Source: Caldilineales bacterium (GTDB taxonomy: Bacteria; Chloroflexota; Anaerolineae; Caldilineales; Caldilineaceae). Taken from it: 55,590 bases of DNA. A program made the position numbers and the translations under genes. The notes under the pieces are model-generated. The model was not told where the DNA came from. It searched no databases and was given only the letters and a program-made list of their open reading frames with translations. Location: NCBI GenBank assembly GCA_012271135.1, contig JAAXGZ010000017.1, positions 1-55,590 of the forward strand, in the 5' to 3' direction. This document shows, in pieces, positions 15,668 to 22,610 of the stretch (positions within the stretch are counted from its first letter, which is position 1; every line of letters starts with the position of its first letter).

Positions 15668-16528
15668 TTACTCCCTGTCCGTGGACACGAGCGACGAGTC
15701 CACGTAAAGAAAGGCGCGCTTGAAGCTGTTGGTTTCCACGAAGCAGGCCAGGTTCAGCATGCACCAGAGGTTGGGCATGGCGGGAATGCGGATGGGTTCA
15801 ATGTCCCGGCACTCGTAAGTGCGGTTGTTGCACTGGAATTCCCGGAACTGCATGTCCCGGAGATCGAAGTCCAGCCTCAGGTAGTACCAGTTGTGCTTGG
15901 TTGCAATTTCGTTGTAGCAGAGCCGCTGGCTGCCGTCCGGAAGGTCGGTCCAGCCGTCGGGTCCCAGATGGAAGTGCGACTTGGTCTCCCTCCGTCCACC
16001 GATGTCGTGGACAGTTCGATGCGTACTCTTGTACTGCCATTGTTCCCTTCTGCCGGATTCATCCGCATTGAGGTAGCGAATGTGCGGCATGACCCGGTGG
16101 GGACGAGTCTTGCGATCACCGTCCTGCAGGTCCAGAAGGATGCCGAACGCGCGGACATCGGTGCTTGAGAGTTCAAGTTCCGATGCTTCCGGCTTGAAGG
16201 TCACGATTGATTCCCATCGGATGCGCGTGGCCGCGCGCCAAGTCAGGCGCTTGATCGCGACCGATAGGGCACCGGGCCGCGGGAGCGTGGCCAGCTTCAT
16301 TGCGTAGTTGCCATGGAGCGAGCCGTCCGTGCCCGTGTCCCAGACCGTGAGGTTGCTAAGCATTGGATCGCGCAGGTCTGCGTACTCCGGCAGCATGGAG
16401 TCGAGCGAGTCCTCGTAGTTGCCGACGAGGCCGGTCCAACCCTGCATGCCGCGGTTGAAGTCGTCGTGGACCAGGATTCGATCCAAGGGGTCGAAGAGGT
16501 CCAGGGCCGACGGTAGGAGGCGGGTCAC
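15668..16528 (-). CDS. Uncharacterised protein, possibly DUF6772-like beta-sandwich
   Basis: 286 residues, no signal peptide and no membrane segment. The opening (DPLDRILVHDDFNRGMQGWTGLVGNYEDSLD) and alternating aromatic strands (WRAATRIRWESIVTF, HNWYYLRLDFDLRDMQFREFQCNN) look like a LamG/concanavalin-type beta-sandwich. I associate it with the DUF6772 family from memory, not with certainty. The GTG start at 16528 overlaps the stop codon of the upstream gene by 3 nt (GTGA), so the two are translationally coupled. It is the last gene of the serine hydrolase operon. A carbohydrate-binding or -modifying role would suit the shape, but nothing in the sequence proves it. Confidence 0.7.
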   Translation of the reverse strand: MTRLLPSALDLFDPLDRILVHDDFNRGMQGWTGLVGNYEDSLDSMLPEYADLRDPMLSNLTVWDTGTDGSLHGNYAMKLATLPRPGALSVAIKRLTWRAATRIRWESIVTFKPEASELELSSTDVRAFGILLDLQDGDRKTRPHRVMPHIRYLNADESGRREQWQYKSTHRTVHDIGGRRETKSHFHLGPDGWTDLPDGSQRLCYNEIATKHNWYYLRLDFDLRDMQFREFQCNNRTYECRDIEPIRIPAMPNLWCMLNLACFVETNSFKRAFLYVDSSLVSTDRE

Positions 16529-16881
16529 GATTTGAGAGTCAGGTAGGCCATGAAACGCAGATCACCCATCCGGTCCATGAATTCAGGGACGCAGGATACT
16601 TGGCCCGACAGGCGGAGCCAACCTCCGAAGTGGTTCAGTTGCATGTACCACAGGGGGTTTTCCCCATCAAAGTCAAACGCACTGCGGGACAGTTCCACCC
16701 AGTGGATTCCGTCGGGGGAGATTTCCACCCTGCATTGCATGGACACCCGAAACGGCGCGGGGTTCAGCAGCCGGATGAAGTAGATGGCCTCGGCGGCCCA
16801 GGCTGCTTCCCACGGTTCGGTTGTGAAGGGGCCGTCCCAAACCGCGTTGCGGGCGACTACCGCTGTGTGGCTTTGGCGCAT
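16525..16881 (-). CDS. Small uncharacterised protein, partner of the beta-sandwich gene
   Basis: 118 residues, soluble, rich in Trp and aromatic strands; a discoidin-like phrase VEISPDGIHWVEL occurs about residue 52-64 and a second strand block NHFGGWLRLSGQV near 83-95. Start chosen at the ATG at 16881, since a truncated relative (18315-18235) begins at the equivalent ATG with MRHHTAVV against MRQSHTAVV here. It is 32 nt after the serine hydrolase and overlaps the next gene by GTGA. The function is not recognised; the coupling suggests a fixed partner of the downstream protein. Confidence 0.65.
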   Translation of the reverse strand: MRQSHTAVVARNAVWDGPFTTEPWEAAWAAEAIYFIRLLNPAPFRVSMQCRVEISPDGIHWVELSRSAFDFDGENPLWYMQLNHFGGWLRLSGQVSCVPEFMDRMGDLRFMAYLTLKS

Positions 16882-16913
16882 GGTAGCGGTTTCGTAGCTG
16901 GCCCCCGTCCGGT

Positions 16914-18101
16914 TCAGTCGTTCAGGGCTGCGTAAGCCTGGCTCTGGAACGTGTGGGCGAGGTGCAGGTTGGACGGCATCAACTGGGACATGAAGATACC
17001 GATCAAGTCCGCGTTGGGATCGATCCAGAAGTGGGTGTTGGCGGCTCCGGCCCAGCCGTACTCGCCCGCCCCTGTAAGGTATCGGTAGCGGCCGGGGTTC
17101 TGCATCACCCTGAAACCCAGGCCAAAGCCGTAGGCACCGTAGCCATTGTTCTCGTCGCCGAAAACCTCTGTCATGTCCTTCGTGAGGTGGTTGGCGGCCA
17201 TGTAGCGGACCGTGCGCGGTCCCAACAGGCGCACTCCATCCACAGTCCCTTCGTTGAGGAGCATTCGGGCGAACCGGTAATAGTCCGCCGTCGTGCCAAC
17301 CAATCCTCCTCCGCCCGATTCCCGTTTGACCCCGACAACCACCGGATCCCGCTCTGGGTTGGGCATGGGAGACAACCTGCCGCGGGAGGTCTCCTGATAA
17401 TTGACCGACAGTCGATGCAGATCCGTCCCCGGTACCTGGAACCGGGTGTCCTTCATGCCCAGCGGCTCGAAGATCATCGAGTTCAAGGATTCCCCCAAAG
17501 ACTGACCGCTGACTGCAGCCACAACCATGCCAAGCACGTCGGTGGCCACGCTGTAGCGCCATTCCGTCCCGGGCTGAAACAACAAGGGGAAGCGACACAG
17601 TCGGGCGAGAAAATCGTCCGGAGACGACTGGAGGTCGAGGATCTGGACATCTGAGTACATACGGTCCACGGGATGGTCCGGATCGAAGCCATAGGTCAAG
17701 CCTGCCGTATGGGTCAACAGATCCTTGATCAGGACCGGCCGTTCGAGGTTGGCATTGGTGTTCTCATCGATGTAAACCTTGAGGTGGTGGAAGCCGGGTA
17801 GGTACTCCCCCACCGGATCGGCGATCCGGAGTTGTCCTTCCTCGAACAGCATCATGGCGGCAACACTCACGATGGGTTTTGTCATCGAGTAGATGCGGAA
17901 GATCGTGTCATCGGCCATGGAGACATCGTTTGCCTTGTCCTGCCAGCCAAACGAGGCAAAGTGGAAGGGCTTGTTCCGGCGTGCCAGCAGGACCTGGATG
18001 CCATTCAAGTGGCCCTTATCGACCATCGCCTGCATCGATGCGTCGAGTCTGGATAGTTGCTGTTCCGAAACGTTGGCCTGGTCTGGCGTGCAAAGCTGCA
18101 T
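16914..18101 (-). CDS. Class C beta-lactamase-family serine hydrolase (copy 1)
   Basis: 395-residue esterase/beta-lactamase-fold hydrolase. The nucleophile motif is S72-M-T-K75 (RIYSMTKPIVSV), the second motif Y183-S-V (WRYSVATDVLG), and the C-terminal EYGWAGAANTHFWIDP block stands in for the KTG region, as in EstB-like enzymes. No signal peptide is visible, so it is likely cytoplasmic. First gene of a three-gene operon with the 118- and 286-residue proteins. It is a close paralogue of the hydrolase at 18330-19514; both share the MQLCTP..QANVSE start and end with QSQAYAALND. The substrate is unknown; esterase or lactonase activity is more likely than antibiotic resistance. Confidence 0.92.
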   Translation of the reverse strand: MQLCTPDQANVSEQQLSRLDASMQAMVDKGHLNGIQVLLARRNKPFHFASFGWQDKANDVSMADDTIFRIYSMTKPIVSVAAMMLFEEGQLRIADPVGEYLPGFHHLKVYIDENTNANLERPVLIKDLLTHTAGLTYGFDPDHPVDRMYSDVQILDLQSSPDDFLARLCRFPLLFQPGTEWRYSVATDVLGMVVAAVSGQSLGESLNSMIFEPLGMKDTRFQVPGTDLHRLSVNYQETSRGRLSPMPNPERDPVVVGVKRESGGGGLVGTTADYYRFARMLLNEGTVDGVRLLGPRTVRYMAANHLTKDMTEVFGDENNGYGAYGFGLGFRVMQNPGRYRYLTGAGEYGWAGAANTHFWIDPNADLIGIFMSQLMPSNLHLAHTFQSQAYAALND

Positions 18102-18143
18102 GGGGTTCCCATGGAATGCAATAGGCGGGTGTGGTTGCAGCCA

Positions 18144-18168
18144 ATCTTAGCAGGATGGTGCCTGTCAA
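18144..18168 (-). promoter_or_regulatory. Conserved promoter element of serine hydrolase copy 1
   Basis: On the minus strand TGCTAAGAT (an extended -10, TGnTAAGAT; hexamer at 18149-18144) with TTGACA at 18168-18163. Spacing is only 13 nt, so the TTGACA may be chance. The block GACAGG...ATCCTGCTAAGAT is retained upstream of the paralogue, which supports a real element. Confidence 0.5.
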
Positions 18169-18209
18169 GGTTCCGGATGAACAGCGTCTGCAGGGCTGCT
18201 GCGGGCGGC

Positions 18210-18315
18210 CGCGTGCAGCGATGGCCTCGGCGGGTCAGGCCGACTGCCACGGCTTGGTTGTGAAGGTGCCGTTCCAGGCTGCGTTGCGGGTGACCACCGC
18301 CGTGTGGTGGCGCAT
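18210..18315 (-). pseudogene. Truncated duplicate of the 118-residue gene
   Basis: Starting at the ATG at 18315, 14 nt after serine hydrolase copy 2, the frame reads MRHHTAVVTRNAAWNGTFTT, clearly matching MRQSHTAVVARNAVWDGPFT of the intact gene at 16881. It continues KPWQSA, then TGA at 18237-18235 where the intact gene has tryptophan, and then PAEAI, still alignable, before similarity is lost. So the copy carries a nonsense change and ends at the duplication breakpoint about 18210. It shows that the duplicated unit was hydrolase plus the 5' part of the next gene. Confidence 0.8.
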
Positions 18316-18329
18316 GGCGCTGGTCCGGT

Positions 18330-19514
18330 TCAGTCGTTCAGGGCGGCGTAGGCCTGGCTCTGGAACATTCGGGCGACGTCATGCAGGCCGGACGGCATCA
18401 ACTGGGACATGAAGATGCCCAGCAGATCCGCGTTGGGATCGATCCAGAAGTAGGTGTTGGCGGCACCGGCCCAGCCATACTCGCCGACCCCCGAGAGATG
18501 TCGGTGGCGGCCAGGAGTTTTCAACACCCTGAAACCCAAGCCGAACCCGTACGCGCCGTAGCCGCCGTCCACGTTGCCGAAGACCTCCATTCCTTTCTTG
18601 AGGTGGTCGGTGGCCATGTAGCGGACCGTGCGCGGTCCAAGGAGGCGCACCCCGTCCAAGGTGCCTTCGTTGAGGAGCATTTGTGCGAATCGGAAATAGT
18701 CTGCTGTGGTGCCCACAAGCCCGCCGCCGCCGGATTCCGTCTTGACCCCGATTACCACCGGGTCCCGGTCCGGTCTGGGCATGGGCTCCAGCCGGCCGTA
18801 GTGATTGGTCTGGTAGTTGACCGATAGCCGCTCCAGATCTTCTTCAGGCACCTGGAACCGGGTGTCCTTCATGCCCAAGGGCTCGAAGATCATCTCGTTC
18901 AGGGATTCGCCCAGGGTCTTGCCTGTGACCGCGGCAACAACCTCTCCGAGTACGTCCGTGGCAATGCTGTAGCGCCACTGCGAACCTGGTTGGAAGACCA
19001 GGGGGATGCGGCACAGCCGGTCCAGGACTTCATCGGGAGCCAACTGACGGTCGAGAACTTGGGCTTCCGCGTACATGCGGTCCACGGGGTGCTCGTCAAA
19101 TCCGTAGGTGAGGCCGGCCGTGTGCATCAGCAGGTCCCGGACGAGGACCGGCCGCTCGAGGTTGGCGGTGGTGTTCTCATCGACATAGACCTTGAGGTTG
19201 TGGAACGCGGGCAGGTATTCGCCTACCGGGTCGGCAATCTGAAGACGCCCTTCCTCGAACAGCATCATGGTGGCCACGCTCACGATGGGTTTCGTCATCG
19301 AATAGATGCGGAAGATCGTGTCGTCGGCTATCGGGACATTGTTTTCCTTGTCCTGCCAGCCGAACGAGGCGAAGTGGAAGGGCTTGTCCCGGCGTGCCAG
19401 CAGAACCTGGATGCCGTTCAAGTGGCCTTTGTCGATCGCCCCCTGCATGGAGGTGTCGAGTCTGGACAGTTGCAGTTCCGAAACGTTGGCCTGTTCAGGC
19501 GTACACAACTGCAT
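18330..19514 (-). CDS. Class C beta-lactamase-family serine hydrolase (copy 2)
   Basis: 394 residues, collinear with copy 1 and roughly four-fifths identical by eye. SxxK is again S-M-T-K (IYSMTKPIVSVA), followed by WRYSIATDVLG and EYGWAGAANTYFWIDP, so all catalytic motifs are intact. It lies immediately upstream of copy 1, separated from it by the stub of the 118-residue gene, and has its own copy of the upstream promoter-like element. Differences cluster in surface segments (DEHPVDRMYAEAQVLDRQLAP), which suggests altered specificity rather than decay. No signal peptide seen. Confidence 0.92.
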   Translation of the reverse strand: MQLCTPEQANVSELQLSRLDTSMQGAIDKGHLNGIQVLLARRDKPFHFASFGWQDKENNVPIADDTIFRIYSMTKPIVSVATMMLFEEGRLQIADPVGEYLPAFHNLKVYVDENTTANLERPVLVRDLLMHTAGLTYGFDEHPVDRMYAEAQVLDRQLAPDEVLDRLCRIPLVFQPGSQWRYSIATDVLGEVVAAVTGKTLGESLNEMIFEPLGMKDTRFQVPEEDLERLSVNYQTNHYGRLEPMPRPDRDPVVIGVKTESGGGGLVGTTADYFRFAQMLLNEGTLDGVRLLGPRTVRYMATDHLKKGMEVFGNVDGGYGAYGFGLGFRVLKTPGRHRHLSGVGEYGWAGAANTYFWIDPNADLLGIFMSQLMPSGLHDVARMFQSQAYAALND

Positions 19515-19909
19515 GAGGAAACCGTGGAGTGCAATGGAAGGAGGCGATTGGCTTCGATCTTAGCAGGATCAACCCTGTCTTTTTCTGGTTGAACCGTTGT
19601 GTGTGGTGACCGTACATGGCTGAGAGGACAAGCCCTGCTGTATCCGAGGTTGTTCAGCCCATCGGCAGAGGATTGGCAAGGCAGGCGGCTAGCCGTACAC
19701 CAACCCTGCGGGTTCTTCGTCATCGACCGTGGCCGGGTGCTGTGGCTCGGTAGGTTAGACTGCCAAAACCTATCATGCGAGTCAGGCCAGACCTTGCACC
19801 GTTGGGTTGCCGCCCCTGGTTGATCCCGAACCTCACTGTGTGGCCGGTTTGCTGAAGCCGGGATTGGCTTCCATCCCCCCTGCGGGCTCAAGTTAGGAGG
19901 GTTTTGTTC
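19515..19909. other. Divergent intergenic region, hydrolase copy 2 / sulfatase
   Basis: No gene. On the minus strand TGCTAAGAT (hexamer 19562-19557) with upstream GACAGG (19579-19574) repeats the element found before copy 1 and is the likely promoter of copy 2. On the plus strand AGGAGG at 19895-19900 is the sulfatase ribosome binding site. A TAGACT near 19756 might be its -10, unsupported by a -35. Confidence 0.5.
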
Positions 19910-21385
19910 GTGCGTCCCAATATCCTCGTGTTCATGACGGACCAGGAACAAGCCGACGTGGTTTCGCCGGCCCATCCCTGCATTACGCCCCGAGCGGAAC
20001 GGTTTGCGTCCGAAGGCATCACCTTTGCGTCGACGTACGCGCCCACCGCCCACTGCTGTCCGTCGCGGGCCACCTTCTTCACAGGTCTTTATCCGAGTCG
20101 ACACGGGATCCACAACAACGTCAACACCAGTACCGCCATCAACCTCGGCTTGAATGAAGGGGTTGAAACGTTCTCGGAGCGATTGCAGGAGAGTGGATAC
20201 CGCATGCCGTTCAGTGGCAAGTGGCATGTGTCCGCCTGCGAGTCCGCGGCGGATCGCGGCTGGGACGAACTGGCGCCTTCCACACCGGTCAAGGCCTCCG
20301 GCCGGCCCGTGCCCAAGGATGTGGACCGATGGGCAGGTTTGGCTTACGAAGAGAAGCTCCCGCCACGGACACCGGGTCACGTTCAACGCCCGGGCTGGGG
20401 GGATTTCGAGGTGTACCGAACCCTGGAGGACTTGGGAGACAAGGCCTACGAGGGCCTGTCGGACTATCGGGTTGTCAGTCGGGCTGTGGATTGGCTGCGC
20501 AACGAGGCTGCCAAGGAGGAGACCCCCTGGATGATGTGGGTCGGTCCGATCGGACCGCACGATCCCTTCAACGTCCCCAGGCGCTACCGGGACATGTACG
20601 ACGCGGCCGACATCGAGTTGCCGGAAAGCTACGGGGACAGTCTGCGCGACAAGCCGGCCATATACCAGCGGCAACGCAGGCAGCTGTGGGATCAACTGAC
20701 CCCCGACGAGGTTCGGGACTCGATTGCCCATTACTGGGCCTACTGCACTCTGGAAGACGCCCTGTTCGGCGAGGTGCTCGACGCCCTGGAGGCAACGGGA
20801 CAGGCCGACGACACTCTGGTTCTGTTCATGTCGGACCATGGTGACTACTGCGGCGCCCACGGCCTGTATCTCAAGGGGATTCCCGCCTTCCGGGAGGCGT
20901 ACCACGTGCCTTGCATCGCGCGCTGGCCCAACGGCATACGCAACCCTGGCAGAAGCGTGGATCAGCTTGTGTCCATGGCCGACTTTGCCCCCACGTTTCT
21001 GGACTTGGCCGGAGTGTCCAGTGACCAGCGACACACGGGAGCAAGTTTGGTGTCGTTTCTTGAGGACAGGGAGCCCGACAACTGGCGCTCCCATCTGTGC
21101 ACCCAACTGAATGGAGTCGAGTTGTACTACACCCAACGGGCTGTCTTCAGCGACCGGTTCAAGTATGTGTTCAACGGGTTTGACTTCGACGAGTTCTACG
21201 ACCTGGAAAAGGACCCGCACGAGATGGTGAACCGGATTGACGACGCTTCGTACGAGGAGGTGCGCAAGGGTTTAATCAAACATCTTTGGGAGTTCGCCCG
21301 GCAGGAGGACGATCACACCTTCAACCCGTACGGCACGGTGGCGTTGCTGCCGTACGGCCCAACCGTGGCCAATACGGAAGGCTGA
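19910..21385 (+). CDS. Type I sulfatase (formylglycine-dependent)
   Basis: 491-residue arylsulfatase-family hydrolase, which removes sulfate (or phosphonate/phosphate esters in some relatives) from organic substrates. The N-terminal metal motif is PNILVFMTDQEQAD. The activation site HCCPSRATFFTG fits C-x-P-S-R, with Cys49 as the residue to be converted to formylglycine. The metal-binding MSDHGDYCGAHGLYLKG block and the C-terminal DLEKDPHEMVN block are in place. There is no signal peptide, so it is cytoplasmic and probably acts on imported or internal substrate. GTG at 19910 is 9 nt after a perfect AGGAGG; a TTG at 19904 would be too close. It is followed by a PhyH dioxygenase and a CehA-like hydrolase in the same direction. 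No sulfatase-maturating enzyme gene is in the window. Confidence 0.93.
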   Translation: MRPNILVFMTDQEQADVVSPAHPCITPRAERFASEGITFASTYAPTAHCCPSRATFFTGLYPSRHGIHNNVNTSTAINLGLNEGVETFSERLQESGYRMPFSGKWHVSACESAADRGWDELAPSTPVKASGRPVPKDVDRWAGLAYEEKLPPRTPGHVQRPGWGDFEVYRTLEDLGDKAYEGLSDYRVVSRAVDWLRNEAAKEETPWMMWVGPIGPHDPFNVPRRYRDMYDAADIELPESYGDSLRDKPAIYQRQRRQLWDQLTPDEVRDSIAHYWAYCTLEDALFGEVLDALEATGQADDTLVLFMSDHGDYCGAHGLYLKGIPAFREAYHVPCIARWPNGIRNPGRSVDQLVSMADFAPTFLDLAGVSSDQRHTGASLVSFLEDREPDNWRSHLCTQLNGVELYYTQRAVFSDRFKYVFNGFDFDEFYDLEKDPHEMVNRIDDASYEEVRKGLIKHLWEFARQEDDHTFNPYGTVALLPYGPTVANTEG

Positions 21386-21521
21386 GCGGCAGGGACTGCG
21401 GTATTGCCGGCCCGATGTCCTGCCGGTTCGGATTGGGGGGCACCGAAGTCGCCATGCTGCCATCGGAGGTTCCGGCAGCACGGTCTACGACATCAGGATG
21501 AGATCCGGGAGGGACTTGAGC

Positions 21522-22274
21522 ATGAACGGGGATGAACGATATCTGTTTGACCTGCAGGGGTTTCTGGTGGTGGATGACGCCCTGGATGCCAACCAGCTGA
21601 CCGCATTGAACAAGATTCTGGATCGGCGCATCGAGGACGAGGTGGCTGCGGACGACCACACGCATCGGTTCCTTGATCTGTTGGAATGGGGCAAGCCGTA
21701 TCAGGAGCTGGTCGACAACCCGCGCATTGTTGACTACTTGGCGGAACTGATCGGCGATCCCCTGCGGTTGGATCACGTCTACCTCGACATCATCAGGGCA
21801 GGCAAGGGACCAATCGGGACCTCGCTGCACGGCGGCGCGACACCCCTGCATCCCACGCACTACTACCGGCACCGAAACAACACGATGCGCAACGGCCTGT
21901 TTGTCGTGGCCTACAACCTGTACGACGTAAACCCGGGAGACGGAGGTTTTGCGGCCGTGCCCGGCAGTCACAAGAGCAACTACGCCTTTCCGGACCGTTG
22001 GAAGGAACTGGACGGGAGCCAGGATCTGCCGTTTGTGGCCAAAGTCACGGGCAGGGCGGGAACCGCTATCCTGTTTACCGAGGCCATGACCCACGGTACG
22101 CTGCCCTGGCATGGCCAGGAACGGCGCACCATCTTCTATAAGTATTCCCCTCCCGCCGTGTCCTGGTCCAACCGGTACTTCAACGCCGCCGACTATCCGG
22201 CGATGACTGCGCGGCAAAAGGCCATGCTGGCACCGCCAAGTGCCCTCGCATCCCCGTTTCTGAACGGCGGCTGA
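21522..22274 (+). CDS. Phytanoyl-CoA dioxygenase (PhyH) family protein
   Basis: 250-residue Fe(II)/2-oxoglutarate dioxygenase-family protein of the jelly-roll PhyH type, typically hydroxylating small organic substrates. It opens with YLFDLQGFLVVDDAL, the usual PhyH start, and contains NGLFVVAYNLYDVNPGDGGFAAVPGSHKSNY, then the distal iron-binding His in TEAMTHGTLPWHG and the Arg of GQERRTIFYKYSP. The first two metal ligands (HxD) are not clear: LHGGATPLHPTHYYR is the equivalent region and has His but no obvious Asp, so iron binding should be checked. GGGAGG precedes the ATG at 21522 with 9-nt spacing. It lies downstream of the sulfatase by 136 nt. Confidence 0.87.
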   Translation: MNGDERYLFDLQGFLVVDDALDANQLTALNKILDRRIEDEVAADDHTHRFLDLLEWGKPYQELVDNPRIVDYLAELIGDPLRLDHVYLDIIRAGKGPIGTSLHGGATPLHPTHYYRHRNNTMRNGLFVVAYNLYDVNPGDGGFAAVPGSHKSNYAFPDRWKELDGSQDLPFVAKVTGRAGTAILFTEAMTHGTLPWHGQERRTIFYKYSPPAVSWSNRYFNAADYPAMTARQKAMLAPPSALASPFLNGG

Positions 22275-22610
22275 CGCCAGAAAGTGGACCCTCTTCAATT
22301 TCGTGCTCCAGTGCGGCCGGAGCGTGTCTGAATCGATCGGTTCAAGCCGCTCGCTAAGGCGGCGGCCGTCGTTCAGGAAGGGCTCTGCGCATCCGGCAAC
22401 CAACGGATGGCGGTTGCCGGTGTTTGCCCGCCTAGACCGTTGCCGCCTGAGCACGTCACCGGCTTCTGTAGACTGTAGTTGCCCTCGACTGCAAATCCCG
22501 ATTCCGCCGTGGTCGACCTGGCCTCCGCGGAGGCCGGCCGGCACGTCGGATGCGCAATCCAACTACGAACTGTGGTTTCCCGGCGATTCCAATTCCAGAG
22601 TAAGCAAAGC
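22275..22610. other. Intergenic region between PhyH and CehA-like genes
   Basis: No coding sequence recognised. It holds TAGACT near 22469 as a weak -10 candidate and a perfect 16-bp palindrome at 22520-22535, listed separately. Confidence 0.4.
22520..22535. repeat. Perfect 16-bp palindrome GGCCTCCGCGGAGGCC
   Basis: Self-complementary over all 16 bases, 76 nt upstream of the CehA-like start codon. It could be a dimeric regulator site. GC-rich palindromes also arise by chance in such a genome, so the support is limited. Confidence 0.35.

Noticed and set aside
16914-19514. Antibiotic-resistance beta-lactamase call for the two serine hydrolases
   Set aside because: SxxK and YxS/V motifs are shared with esterases; there is no signal peptide and the tail matches EstB-like hydrolases better.
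19418-21220. 600-codon minus-strand open frame
   Set aside because: Antisense to the sulfatase and runs into the 5' end of hydrolase copy 2 in another frame.
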